A stretch of DNA of 56,371 nt from JACZST01 sp964195155 (GCA_964195155.1 CAXMOP010000007.1:1-56371); one strand, 5' to 3'; counted from the first letter of the stretch, positions 6,971 through 15,446 are shown. The notes: a model not told the origin generated them from the sequence alone. Translations and numbers: made by a program.

Positions 6971-8839
6971 GGCGCGGGTCCTGGCTTCGATGGGCGCGTA
7001 CAAGGTGGACCGCTGCTGCGGGACGCGACCGATGGATTTGATTGCCGTTTCGAAGTCCTCTGCAGTGACCTCGGTGCCATGGGAGGCACCGGCGGCAGCC
7101 GAGATGAGCTCACCCATCAGGGTTCCACCGAGGTCGTTGCAGCCCGCCTCGAGCAGCCTGGTGCCACCGTCGAGACCCAGCTTGACCCATGATCCCTGGA
7201 TGTTCTCGATAAGACCATCGACGGCGATTCTGGACACGGCATGGATGAGCACGATCTCGTCCCAGGTGGGGCCGGGCCGAGATCGTCCGCGCAGGTAGAT
7301 CGGTGCTCCCATATGGACGAACGGAAGCGGCACGATCTCGGTGAATCCACCGGTGCGCTCTTGGATGGTTCGCAAGACCTCGAGGTGGTTGGCCCACGCC
7401 GACGGGTCGTCGATGTGGCCGAACATGATCGTGGACGTCGATCGCAGCCCAAGCTCGTGCGCGGTCAGCATCACTTCGGCCCACTGCGACGTCCGGATCT
7501 TGTCCGGGCACAGATGGCTGCGCACCCGGTCATCCAGGATCTCGGCTGCGGTTCCCGGGAGCGTTCCCAGCCCGGCATCGCGAAGCATGACCAGAAAATC
7601 GCGCACCGGCATGCCGAGGGTCTCTGCGCCCTGCCACACCTCGAGCGGTGTGAACCCGTGGATGTGCATGTCGGGGAGGGCCGCCTTGATCGCCTCCACC
7701 ACGGTGACATAGAACTCGCCGGTGAACTCCGGATGGATGCCGCCTTGAAGACAGACCTCGGTGGCGCCGCGCCCCCACGCCTCAACGGAGCGCTCGACCA
7801 CCTGCGGGATGGTCAACAGGTACGGATCTTCCCGCAGGTTCAGCGAACGCGGGCCCTTGGAGAAGGCGCAGAACCCGCACTTGAAGTAGCACTGGTTGGT
7901 GTAGTTGATGTTGCGGTTGACGACATAGGTGACCGTGTCGCCGTTGGTTGCCTTGCGGAGCGTGTCGGCGACCGAAGCAACGGCATCGACCTCGGACCCT
8001 CGTGCCCGGAACAGCCGTTCCAGCTCGTCGCGGGTCGGGCGGCTCCCATCGAGCGAACGCTCGAGAATGGCCCGTACTTCGCCGGTGGCGCCCGCGATGC
8101 CGGGACTCGGAGCTTCAAGCCATCCGGCGTCGGGCCACTGGGCTGAGAACCGCTGTGGCGGGTGCGGGCTGGGAAGATCCTTGCCGGGCGCCCATTCGGT
8201 TCTGGGCCGCGCAGTTCCCGAGCCATCGATCTGGTCGAGCCAGGCCTTGAAGAGCGGCCCATCGAGCGCTTCCCGAGCCTCGTCGATGCCGACCGACGGG
8301 GGGAGCGCGGTGCGCTCCACCAGTGAGTGGGCGTCGAGGGCTTCGCGGAGCTCGGCGAGCAGCGGCGTGTCCCAGGCGCGGAGCAGCAGGTCGGTGGCTC
8401 CGGCAGCCACGGCGGCTCGAGCGTCCTCGACACTGTCGACGAACACCGAGACGCTGGTGTCGATGCCGGGAAGGGATGCCATGGCGGCGCCGGCGTCGAT
8501 ATGGCTCCTTCCCACCCTGAGGAAGGCGGCCTCGGAGCGGGCGAGTGCGTCCAGGGTCGGTTCGCGCGCGTCCGACGCCTTCACCGTGATCCGCCAGCCC
8601 GGCACTCCGGCGTCGGTGAGGGCGATGGCGGTCTCCGGTGTAGTGACATAGCCAACCGGCTGCGGGTCGGTCTGGCCGTCGCCGACCGGAAGCAGGCCGC
8701 CGGCAATCGCAGCGGCACGATCTTCCGCCGTCAGCGCGGCGACCTCGACCGCCGTCGAGCCCTCGCGGTAGCGCGCCACGGACCATTGCTCGGTGACGCG
8801 GTCGCCCGGTCGCATGCGGAGGAAGGTGATGGTGGTCAT
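6968..8839 (-). CDS. cofH: FO synthase subunit 2 (CofH) with about 250 extra N-terminal residues
   Basis: 623 residues, against about 370 for stand-alone CofH. The C-terminal half is canonical: radical-SAM cluster CYFKCGFC at about 315-322 after VVNRNINYTNQ, then EVCLQGGIHPEFTGEFYV, TIPGTAAEILDDRVR-like and STIMFGHIDD blocks, and FTEIVPLPFVHMGAPIYL. CofH joins a tyrosine-derived radical to the pyrimidine precursor to make FO, the F420 chromophore. Residues 1 to about 250 show alternating strand/helix pattern (VGYVTTPETAIALTDAGV, SVSVFVDSVEDARAAVAAGA) that I cannot assign. Its ATG overlaps the cofG stop. Confidence 0.93.
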   Translation of the reverse strand: MTTITFLRMRPGDRVTEQWSVARYREGSTAVEVAALTAEDRAAAIAGGLLPVGDGQTDPQPVGYVTTPETAIALTDAGVPGWRITVKASDAREPTLDALARSEAAFLRVGRSHIDAGAAMASLPGIDTSVSVFVDSVEDARAAVAAGATDLLLRAWDTPLLAELREALDAHSLVERTALPPSVGIDEAREALDGPLFKAWLDQIDGSGTARPRTEWAPGKDLPSPHPPQRFSAQWPDAGWLEAPSPGIAGATGEVRAILERSLDGSRPTRDELERLFRARGSEVDAVASVADTLRKATNGDTVTYVVNRNINYTNQCYFKCGFCAFSKGPRSLNLREDPYLLTIPQVVERSVEAWGRGATEVCLQGGIHPEFTGEFYVTVVEAIKAALPDMHIHGFTPLEVWQGAETLGMPVRDFLVMLRDAGLGTLPGTAAEILDDRVRSHLCPDKIRTSQWAEVMLTAHELGLRSTSTIMFGHIDDPSAWANHLEVLRTIQERTGGFTEIVPLPFVHMGAPIYLRGRSRPGPTWDEIVLIHAVSRIAVDGLIENIQGSWVKLGLDGGTRLLEAGCNDLGGTLMGELISAAAGASHGTEVTAEDFETAIKSIGRVPQQRSTLYAPIEARTRA

Positions 8840-9972
8840 GTGGTTGTTCGGTCCAGCGTCGCAGCGTACCCATCACCGTCGGCGGATGAACGAACCTTGC
8901 CGAGAAGCCGCGGATCGATCCACTCCTCGCTGATGAACTCCGGGTAGACCGGCAATCGCTGCCGTAGCTCGAAACCGTGCTCACGGGTGATTGCCTCGAG
9001 CTTTTCCAGGTGGGGCCACGGCGCCTCGGGGTTGACCCAGTCGATGGTGAGCGGTGACACGCCACCCCAGTCGTTGATCCCGGCATCGAGGTAGATCCCG
9101 AAGTCGTCGGTGAGGTTGGGCGGCACCTGCAGGTTCATCTGAGCGCCGAAAATCCACCGTGCCACCGCCACCACCGCTGTGAAATAGGCCACCTCAGGCG
9201 CAGCATGGCGGCGCATCAATGTGTCGGCCTTTGGCTGGAAATTCTGGATGATGATCTCCTGAATGCTGCCCCACCGTTCGGCGAGGGCGGCGAGGACGAA
9301 GAGACTGTCGACGACCTCCGCGGGCGTTTCCCCGATCCCGACCAGGATCCCGGTGGTGAACGGGACCTTCGCCCTGCCCGCAGCCTCGATGGTGGCGATG
9401 CGAGCCGACGGTTCCTTGTCCGGGCAGTTGTGGTGCGGCATCCCCGGCTCCATCAAACGTGGCGAGGAATTCTCCAGCATGAGCCCCATCGATGGGTTGG
9501 AAGGTCGCAGCGCCCGCTGGGTCGCCTCATCCATCAAACCGGGATTGGCATGAGGAAAGACCGCGGTCTCGGCCACGACCTGTTCCGTCATCGCCTGGAC
9601 ATATTCCAGGGTGGTGTCGTGGCCGTGTTCGGCGAGAAATTCCCTTGCCGCCGCCCACCGCACCTCGGGCTGGTCGCCGAGGGTGAACAGGGCCTCGGTG
9701 CAGCCGTGGGATTCGCCGGCTCGCACGATCGCCATGACGTCTTCTGGGACGAGATATTCGCCGCCGGCACCGGGCGGTTTGGCGAACGTGCAGTACGTGC
9801 AGGTGTCCTGGCAGAGCGTGGTCAGCGGTACGAACACCTTCTTGCTGAAGGTGACCGTTCTTCCCCTGCCCTCGTCGCGGAGCCGACTCGCCTCGGTAAA
9901 CAGAGGCGCAACCGGCTGGGCGCCGGTGAGGAGCGCAAGTGCGTGATCTGGCTCAGGTGCCGGGAACGACAT
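8836..9972 (-). CDS. cofG: FO synthase subunit 1 (CofG)
   Basis: 378 residues. The radical-SAM motif CQDTCTYC lies at about 54-61 after FSKKVFVPLTTL, followed by family blocks GCTEALFTLGDQPE, EYVQAMTEQVV, MGLMLENSSPRLMEPGMPHH and PFTTGILVGIGETPAEVVDS. CofG releases the deazaflavin half of FO from diaminouracil-derived substrate. In most actinobacteria CofG and CofH are fused as FbiC; here they are separate overlapping genes in the same order, implying coupled translation. The ATG is 6 nt after TACCTT. Confidence 0.95.
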   Translation of the reverse strand: MSFPAPEPDHALALLTGAQPVAPLFTEASRLRDEGRGRTVTFSKKVFVPLTTLCQDTCTYCTFAKPPGAGGEYLVPEDVMAIVRAGESHGCTEALFTLGDQPEVRWAAAREFLAEHGHDTTLEYVQAMTEQVVAETAVFPHANPGLMDEATQRALRPSNPSMGLMLENSSPRLMEPGMPHHNCPDKEPSARIATIEAAGRAKVPFTTGILVGIGETPAEVVDSLFVLAALAERWGSIQEIIIQNFQPKADTLMRRHAAPEVAYFTAVVAVARWIFGAQMNLQVPPNLTDDFGIYLDAGINDWGGVSPLTIDWVNPEAPWPHLEKLEAITREHGFELRQRLPVYPEFISEEWIDPRLLGKVRSSADGDGYAATLDRTTT

Positions 9973-9978
9973 CGAGCG

Positions 9979-9984
9979 AAGGTA
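9979..9984 (-). promoter_or_regulatory. -10 box (TACCTT) for a leaderless cofG start
   Basis: TACCTT, 6 nt, then ATG. It is the probable promoter of the cofGH pair. Confidence 0.5.
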
Positions 9985-11487
9985 TCACACCACCGGTCGC
10001 TTGTTAACGGCGAGGCCATCAAGCTCCTCGACACTTTCTTTCTCGATGGCAATGCCTATTGCTGCCTCGGGCAAGCCCTTGGCAGTCGACACGTCTTCGT
10101 CAAGGTCGACCGAGATCACGGGATCCGTTTCCGCTTCGTTGTCCTCTGAGTCTTCTGATTCGTCAATCAGCTCGATCTCGACATCCGGGATATCGGATTC
10201 GACGTGGCGCAGCGGGGTATAGAACCAGGCAAGGATCGACATCACGGCCACGACGACCCCGAGCACCACGAAGAACAGGGCGTAGCCGCGGCCGTCGCCC
10301 GTCCCGATCAACTGGCCGACGCTGCCGGCGAGGGGACCGTTGTCGGCCATCAGCGGCTCAAAGACGTTGTCGGCGAGCGGCCCGACCAAGATGTAGGAGA
10401 TGGGGACGACGGCCTGGGCGACCGTGCCCCGAACCGCAGAGATCCTCCCCTGCAGATCGGCTTCGACCTTGGCCAGCCAGAGCGCCTGGCTGCTGGCCGA
10501 CATGATCGGGATCATGCTCATTCCAATGAAGATCCCGGCAGTGATCCAGATGATCGAGGCGCGGCCGCCGACGAAGACCATGGCAACTCCGAGCACCGCC
10601 CCGGTAAGCAGGATCCCAAACACCCGATGTTTGAAACCGCCCCAGACGCTGGCGATGACGCTGCCCGCCAGCATGCCGATCGAGGCAACGGCGAACGCAG
10701 TGCCGAGCTCGGCGGATCCTGTCACCGAGAGCCCCAGCGGGACGAACAGCGGCATGATGAAGCCGAAGGCGAGATTGATCGCAGCAAAGTAGATCATCAG
10801 GGCAAACAGGCCGTGGCGATGCCACAAGTAGGTGAAGCCGTACTTGGTCTCCTCCCACAGCGTGCCGGCCCCTGCTGCGCCCGCCTCGGTCTGCTTGGGA
10901 TGAGGAAAACGGACCATCAACAACGTCGCGACGGCGAACAGGAAGGTCACCGTGTCGATGAAGAAGACGCCGCCGATGCCCACCGACGCAATAACGAACC
11001 CCGCGAGGACAACCCCGGCCATCTGACCGAGCCCCTGGGCCAGCTGGACCAGGCCAGACCCGCGGCTGAATTGCTCCTTTGGCAACAGCACCTGCATCGC
11101 CGCGTTGTACGCCGGCCATTGGAAGGCCACGAAGAACCCGCTGATCGCGACGGCGATCATGATGTTCCACAGCGCCAGGTTGCCGGTGAAGTAGAGCGCC
11201 ACGAGAACGAGGGTTCCGATCCCCGCCCCGAGGTCGGCGAGGATCATCGCCATGCGGCGGTCCCACCGATCGACCAGCGCACCCGCAAACGGCGTGGCAA
11301 TCAGTTGCGGAACCAGCCCGGCGAGCAGCACGAGAGCAAGCTGGGTGACGGAGCCGGTCTCCTGAAAGATGAAGATGCTCATGCCGAACCAGCTCAGGCT
11401 GGTCCCGACCAGAGAGACCAGCTGACCGAACCAAACGATGTAGAAGGTGCGGGTGCCGCTGCGCTCCTTGGTCGTGGTGTCGGTCAT
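9985..11487 (-). CDS. MFS transporter (DHA3/macrolide-efflux-like) with acidic C-terminal tail
   Basis: 500 residues. About 12 hydrophobic segments are visible between residues 15 and 430, with the A-motif-like loop GALVDRWDRRMAMILADLGA between helices 2 and 3, typical of drug:proton antiporters of the MFS_3 type. The last 65 residues leave the membrane and are strongly acidic (VEIELIDESEDSEDNEAETD), an unusual tail for this family. The substrate is unknown. Upstream of cofGH on the same strand but separated by 12 bp that hold the cofG -10 box. Confidence 0.85.
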   Translation of the reverse strand: MTDTTTKERSGTRTFYIVWFGQLVSLVGTSLSWFGMSIFIFQETGSVTQLALVLLAGLVPQLIATPFAGALVDRWDRRMAMILADLGAGIGTLVLVALYFTGNLALWNIMIAVAISGFFVAFQWPAYNAAMQVLLPKEQFSRGSGLVQLAQGLGQMAGVVLAGFVIASVGIGGVFFIDTVTFLFAVATLLMVRFPHPKQTEAGAAGAGTLWEETKYGFTYLWHRHGLFALMIYFAAINLAFGFIMPLFVPLGLSVTGSAELGTAFAVASIGMLAGSVIASVWGGFKHRVFGILLTGAVLGVAMVFVGGRASIIWITAGIFIGMSMIPIMSASSQALWLAKVEADLQGRISAVRGTVAQAVVPISYILVGPLADNVFEPLMADNGPLAGSVGQLIGTGDGRGYALFFVVLGVVVAVMSILAWFYTPLRHVESDIPDVEIELIDESEDSEDNEAETDPVISVDLDEDVSTAKGLPEAAIGIAIEKESVEELDGLAVNKRPVV

Positions 11488-11689
11488 GGTCGGCTATTGT
11501 CGGGTTTTCTCGACCATAAGTCAACCTGCCGGGACCGGCGAACCAGTTACATCTGGTCACCCGCAGGGTGACACGTTGGAAGATGGCGTCGACGCCAGTC
11601 GGCGTCGAAAGCTATCTGACCGCCTTCGCTCACAAGCCCGGATAACGATGTTGCCAGCCCACGGGACGCCCAGAAAGGCGTTGCGGCGG

Positions 11690-11695
11690 TAGCCT
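11690..11695 (+). promoter_or_regulatory. -10 box (TAGCCT) for a leaderless lipoprotein start
   Basis: TAGCCT, 8 nt, then the ATG at 11704. The 215-nt spacer upstream also holds two short hairpins (GTCACCC/GGGTGAC near 11557-11573). Confidence 0.4.
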
Positions 11696-11703
11696 CGCGC
11701 CGC

Positions 11704-12552
11704 ATGAAACGCACGCTGGCCGTCCTCGCCCTGGTGTTGGCGGCATGTGCCCCGCAAGGAGCCGACCCCGCTCCGACGACGCTCGCACCCGTTGAGACCT
11801 CGACCACCACGACCGCGCCCGCCGAAGGCCCAGATTGCCTGGCCGGCGACCTTCCATTTGCGGAGCAAGGAATCGTCGCCGCCCTCGACAGCCCGCAACA
11901 CGACGCAACCACGATCGGCGGAATTCGCTGGCGGGCGGAGGATGGTTGTGATCGCGTCGTGATCGAGTTCCTCGCCGAGGGAGGCTCCCCGGCGACGCGG
12001 CTCGGCCCGGTTGGGGTCACGCTGGCGCCGGATTCGGGTGTGGTCCGCGTCTCGCTGCCGGACGTCGTCGAGACCTCGGCGATCGGCGACAGCCTCATCG
12101 CGGGATCCCTGGTGGACCGGATCTACGTCGTCGAAGGAGTCGAAGATGGCCTGGTCATCGACGTGCATCTCCTGGCGAGAGCGGCGGCGAGGGCGTTCAC
12201 GACGACGTCGCCCTCGCGGCTCGTCATCGATCTTCGGCAGACGACCGACGTCCCGATTGGCAGCGCGGCAGACACCAGCAGACAGGTCGTCGTCACGAGC
12301 CCACTCCCGGGCCCGACCCTGTATCCGCTCCAGGTGGCCGGCTACGCCGCCCCCGGCGTTGGAGGCGTGCGGGTCACCCTCCTCGCCGATGGCGAAGTAG
12401 CGCTCGAGCGATCGGTTTCCACGTTCACTGAGCAGCATCTTTGGCGCTCCTTCCTCATGACGATCTCGGACGGACCGTCGGGGCCCGTCGAACTGCGAGT
12501 ATCTGCCGGTGGCGTCGAGGAGGCCGTTGTCATCGAAATAGACCTTCCGTAG
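11704..12552 (+). CDS. Lipoprotein with AMIN-like and Gmad2-like domains
   Basis: 282 residues. The signal peptide ends in the lipobox LVLAAC (Cys about 15), followed by a Thr/Pro-rich linker. Residues about 65-180 resemble an AMIN-like domain (GCDRVVIEFLAEGG, then LVIDLRQTTDVPIG at its end). Residues about 190-282 resemble a Gmad2 immunoglobulin-like domain (VTSPLPGPTLYPLQVAGYA). Such proteins sit on the outer membrane face and probably bind cell-wall material, which is inference. The stop TAG is the first three bases of repeat copy A (12550-12664). Confidence 0.8.
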   Translation: MKRTLAVLALVLAACAPQGADPAPTTLAPVETSTTTTAPAEGPDCLAGDLPFAEQGIVAALDSPQHDATTIGGIRWRAEDGCDRVVIEFLAEGGSPATRLGPVGVTLAPDSGVVRVSLPDVVETSAIGDSLIAGSLVDRIYVVEGVEDGLVIDVHLLARAAARAFTTTSPSRLVIDLRQTTDVPIGSAADTSRQVVVTSPLPGPTLYPLQVAGYAAPGVGGVRVTLLADGEVALERSVSTFTEQHLWRSFLMTISDGPSGPVELRVSAGGVEEAVVIEIDLP

Positions 12553-12664
12553 GACGGTGTTGAACAATGACGAGTGCCCTGAGCCGCCGCTCCCTTGGGT
12601 GTTGCGGTGACTCGGTTTCTCTAGTCAGCGCCGGCACGCCGGAGGATTGCTCAACACCCTCCTA
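12550..12664 (+). mobile_element. 115-bp TA-flanked inverted-repeat element, copy A
   Basis: Left end TAGGACGGTGTTGAACAAT; the right end read inward is TAGGAGGGTGTTGAGCAAT, a 17/19 match. The interior contains ATGACGAGTGCC, TGTTGCGGTGACTCGGT and GGAGGATTGC, shared with copies C and D. The first TAG is the stop codon of the upstream lipoprotein gene. Size, TA at both ends and lack of a transposase resemble a miniature element that targets TA. Confidence 0.82.
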
Positions 12665-12777
12665 AGAGGGTGCTGAACCATGACGAGTGTTAAGGGCTGC
12701 CGCCTGCTCGAGTGGTGCGAGGACTCGAATTCTCCCGACCGCGATGTCCAGCTGGAGGATTGCTGAGCACGCTCTTA
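12663..12777 (+). mobile_element. 115-bp TA-flanked inverted-repeat element, copy B
   Basis: Starts in the terminal TA of copy A, so the two share that dinucleotide. Ends are TAAGAGGGTGCTGAACCAT and, inward from the right, TAAGAGCGTGCTCAGCAAT. The TAAGAG and GTGCT changes relative to copy A appear in both ends, so pairing is retained while the sequence shifts. The interior shares ATGACGAGTG, GACTCG, TCTCCCGACCGCGA and GGAGGATTGCT. Confidence 0.8.
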
Positions 12778-12785
12778 ACCACCGT

Positions 12786-12791
12786 TACCGT
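12786..12791 (+). promoter_or_regulatory. -10 box (TACCGT) for a leaderless azlC start
   Basis: TACCGT, 6 nt, then the ATG at 12798. It begins 9 bp after element copy B ends. Confidence 0.45.
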
Positions 12792-12797
12792 CCTCTC

Positions 12798-13481
12798 ATG
12801 CGCATCAACCGAGGATTCGTCGACGGTGCCCGGGGGGTGTCCCCGTTGCTGATCGGTGTCATCCCCTTTGGACTGGTGTTCGGCGTGATTGCCGCGGACT
12901 CGGTGATCGGGCCCGCCCTTGCGTGGTCAACCTCGTTCATCATTTTTGGCGGCGCCGCACAGCTGGCAACGATCCAGCTCTTCGACGAAGGAGTGGTAAC
13001 GGTGGTGGTGATCGCGACCGCACTGGTCATCGGCTCCCGCCACGTCATGTACAGCGCAGCCCTCGTCCCGTACTTCCAGCACTTTCCGCGCTGGTCGCGC
13101 TTCGCACTCCCCTATGTCCTCACCGACCAGGCCTTCGCCGTTTCGATCGTGCGCTTCCAGGACGTCGATGACCCCGTGGAACAGCGGTGGTACTTCACCG
13201 GCTCCGCGATGACCCTGTGGATCTCCTGGCAGCTATCGACGCTGATCGGTGTGTTGGTCGGAGCGCAGTTACCGGAGGCCCTATCGCTCGAGTTCGCTAT
13301 ACCCCTGGTCTTTACTGCCTTGCTCGTTCTCACGGTTCGCACCAGGCCCGAACTGGTCGCGGCGCTCGTTGGGGGAGCAGTTGCCGTCATCGCCGCCCCG
13401 GCACCGCTCGGTCTCGGTTTGGTCATCGGCGCCCTCACCGGAGTTGCAGCCGGCGTCGTCGCTCACCGGGTCACGGAATGA
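12798..13481 (+). CDS. azlC: AzlC family branched-chain amino acid exporter, large subunit
   Basis: 227 residues from the ATG at 12798. The family opening GFVDGARGVSPLLIGVIPFG and the block FGGAAQLATIQLFDEG are typical AzlC/YgaZ features, as are ALVIGSRHVMYSAALVPYF and LTDQAFAVSI. Several hydrophobic helices span the length. With the small partner AzlD it exports branched-chain amino acids (or analogues) across the inner membrane. The stop overlaps the azlD start (ATGA), the usual coupled arrangement. Confidence 0.92.
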   Translation: MRINRGFVDGARGVSPLLIGVIPFGLVFGVIAADSVIGPALAWSTSFIIFGGAAQLATIQLFDEGVVTVVVIATALVIGSRHVMYSAALVPYFQHFPRWSRFALPYVLTDQAFAVSIVRFQDVDDPVEQRWYFTGSAMTLWISWQLSTLIGVLVGAQLPEALSLEFAIPLVFTALLVLTVRTRPELVAALVGGAVAVIAAPAPLGLGLVIGALTGVAAGVVAHRVTE

Positions 13482-13795
13482 GCGCCGCGATCGCCATCCT
13501 CATCATCGGGATCGGCACCTACCTGGAACGGCTGTCGTTCATCGGCATCATCGGCAACCGCGACCTGCCCGAGTGGGCGATGATGCCGCTCCGCTACGTC
13601 GCCCCAGCAGTCTTTGCCGCGCTGGTTGCCCCGGCGGTGCTGCTCGTCGACGGCGACCTTGCCGTTCTGCCGGCGACCAACCCTCGCGCCTTGGCCTTAG
13701 TGTTGGCGCTGCTCGTCGCCTGGCGGACGAAGAGCGTAGCGGCCACGATCGCGGTGGGGATGGGCGCGCTCTGGCTGCTGCAGGCGGTCTTTTAG
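13478..13795 (+). CDS. azlD: AzlD family branched-chain amino acid exporter, small subunit
   Basis: 105 residues with three to four hydrophobic segments. Family features include IGIGTYLERLSFIGI, the motif MMPLRYVAPAVFAALVAPAV and the closing AWRTKSVAATIAVGMGALWL. It forms the exporter with AzlC. The stop codon TAG is the left terminus of element copy C (13793), and the convergent ATP-grasp gene uses the right terminus of the same copy. Confidence 0.9.
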   Translation: MSAAIAILIIGIGTYLERLSFIGIIGNRDLPEWAMMPLRYVAPAVFAALVAPAVLLVDGDLAVLPATNPRALALVLALLVAWRTKSVAATIAVGMGALWLLQAVF

Positions 13796-13907
13796 GCCGG
13801 TGTCGAACAATGACGAGTGCCCTGAGCCGCCGCTCGCTTGAGTGTTGCGGTGACTCGGTCCCTCCCGACCGCGACGGCCCGCTGGAGGATTGCTCAACAC
13901 CGTCCTA
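13793..13907 (+). mobile_element. 115-bp TA-flanked inverted-repeat element, copy C
   Basis: Ends are TAGGCCGGTGTCGAACAAT and, inward from the right, TAGGACGGTGTTGAGCAAT. It lies exactly between two convergent genes: its left TAG is the stop of azlD and its right CTA is, on the minus strand, the TAG stop of the ATP-grasp gene. The interior closely matches copy A up to the GACTCGGT block and copy B afterwards (CTCCCGACCGCGA). Confidence 0.85.
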
Positions 13908-15269
13908 GAACGGGTCGGGGGCGGCGACGAGCGGCGGGACCTCGATGGCCCACAACTCCTTGGCGAGCGCGATCGCTTGGATCGCCTTCGGTGCCACTCG
14001 AGGCCCGATCGGGCTGCGCTCAGCATCGAGCCGCATGATGACGACCGAGCCGAACGCACTCGGGCCGATCTTCATGATGGCGTCGTGCTCACGGTCGAGG
14101 TCAACGGCTACGGCTCGCGATCCTGTGAACACCACCCCGGTCTCGGCCGCCTCGTGCTCGGCGGGTAGCGGGATCAGCATCCCGCCGCCGCGGCTCCGCT
14201 GTGTGGCGGTGACGATCTGCGCTTCGAGGCCGATCGCATCGATTTCGATGTCACCCTCGATGAGGAGCCGCTCGATACTGCTCAGCGGCACATCGGCGGC
14301 TTCGGCCTGCAAGCTGTGCCCCACGCTGAATCGGGGATTGAGCTCCGTTGGCAGAAACCCATTGCTGGTTGCGACACCGTCGATTCCGAAGGAACCCAGG
14401 TAGCCAACACGCTCGGCGAGGAGGCCTCCCATGCCGCGCGCCGCGTCACGCATCTCGTCAGCGATGCCCGGCGGCGGATCCCAGAAGTTTGCGGCTCGGC
14501 CGTAGAAGAACTGCGATCGCGCTTCGTTGCGGAAGATCATGAGCTCCACCGGCAGGAAGACCGCGGTTCCTTCCTGCGTGTTGAATCCGTGGATCGAGCA
14601 CGGGAGGCCTTCGAGGAACGGCATTACCCGCACCGTTTCTGAGTGCTCAAGGAACCACGCGGTGGCCGGACCGACCTCTTCGGGGCCGCGCACCCATCGG
14701 ACGTACTCGCCCCCACCGTGCCAACCCTCGGTGTTGTCGGCCACCCAGACCGTGCCAAGGTTCGTTGCGAGACGCCCGGCCGCATCGGCAGCGTCGGGGA
14801 CCGCAACGATCACCGACGGGGCTCGCTTGATGCCGGCTGCATCACAGAGCTCGTCGATGAGCATCTTGTCTTCGAGTGCTCCCCATTCGGGCGGGCGGGC
14901 ACCGTAGATCGGCCGACCGAAGAACTCCGCCTTTCTACTAAAGGCACTGAAGAGATTCATGGCCTCGTGGTCCGAGTCGAAGCTGTCGACCGCCGCCAGT
15001 AGATCCGCCCCGGGATTCTCGATCGACTCGAGGTAGGCCCGGATCCCTGCCATGACGGTGTCGCCGTGCGTGCGGGTGTAATAGATCCTTTCCACCTCGG
15101 GCACGTCGCCGACGCCTTCGATGGCAGCGACGATCATGATCGGTCCGGACTCCCACGCTCTGAGCTGCTCCACCATCGATGTCGCTCCCGCCGCGGCGTC
15201 GGCGGCGAGGATCCACTTCTTGTCCTTGTGTACCTCGGCGATGCGTGCATCGATGGCGTCGAGATCCAT
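13905..15269 (-). CDS. ATP-grasp domain protein of unknown substrate
   Basis: 454 residues from the ATG at 15269 (8 nt after TAACCT); a 15-codon longer start exists. The central and C-terminal part has ATP-grasp features: VIVAVPDAADAAGRLATNLG, EGLPCSIHGFNTQEGTAVFL, and the metal-binding segment FLPTELNPRFSVGHSLQAEA. Such enzymes ligate a carboxylate to an amine, thiol or amino acid through an acyl phosphate. No partner gene for peptide or cofactor synthesis is adjacent, so the substrate cannot be inferred. The stop codon is supplied by element copy C. Confidence 0.75.
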   Translation of the reverse strand: MDLDAIDARIAEVHKDKKWILAADAAAGATSMVEQLRAWESGPIMIVAAIEGVGDVPEVERIYYTRTHGDTVMAGIRAYLESIENPGADLLAAVDSFDSDHEAMNLFSAFSRKAEFFGRPIYGARPPEWGALEDKMLIDELCDAAGIKRAPSVIVAVPDAADAAGRLATNLGTVWVADNTEGWHGGGEYVRWVRGPEEVGPATAWFLEHSETVRVMPFLEGLPCSIHGFNTQEGTAVFLPVELMIFRNEARSQFFYGRAANFWDPPPGIADEMRDAARGMGGLLAERVGYLGSFGIDGVATSNGFLPTELNPRFSVGHSLQAEAADVPLSSIERLLIEGDIEIDAIGLEAQIVTATQRSRGGGMLIPLPAEHEAAETGVVFTGSRAVAVDLDREHDAIMKIGPSAFGSVVIMRLDAERSPIGPRVAPKAIQAIALAKELWAIEVPPLVAAPDPF

Positions 15270-15277
15270 GGCCGGGA

Positions 15278-15283
15278 AGGTTA
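15278..15283 (-). promoter_or_regulatory. -10 box (TAACCT) for a leaderless ATP-grasp gene start
   Basis: TAACCT, 8 nt, then ATG. This supports the start at 15269 over the upstream alternative. Confidence 0.45.
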
Positions 15284-15446
15284 CGTGACCGACCGGGTTC
15301 GCCTCGGACCGCACGCCGAGATGTTTTTCGCGCCGGGGAGATGCAAACCGAACCGGGACTCTCGTCGCGACGATCGGCTCTCAGACTACGCGACCTCGCC
15401 CCATCAACGCAGCTAAATCAAGTGCGATTTGCCAGACACAGATGCG

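Noticed and set aside
10204..11571. 455-codon plus-strand open frame opposite the MFS gene
   Set aside because: It is rich in His, Asp, Arg and Gln with no hydrophobic core, typical of an antisense shadow; the minus-strand frame has clear transporter helices.
12567..12664. Small open reading frame starting MTSALSRRS inside element copies A, C and D, with open frames at the same place in E and G
   Set aside because: The ATG and the terminal stop are parts of conserved non-coding motifs. Between A and C most codon differences change the amino acid, copy B stops early, and E and G encode unrelated residues. That is not the pattern of a selected protein.
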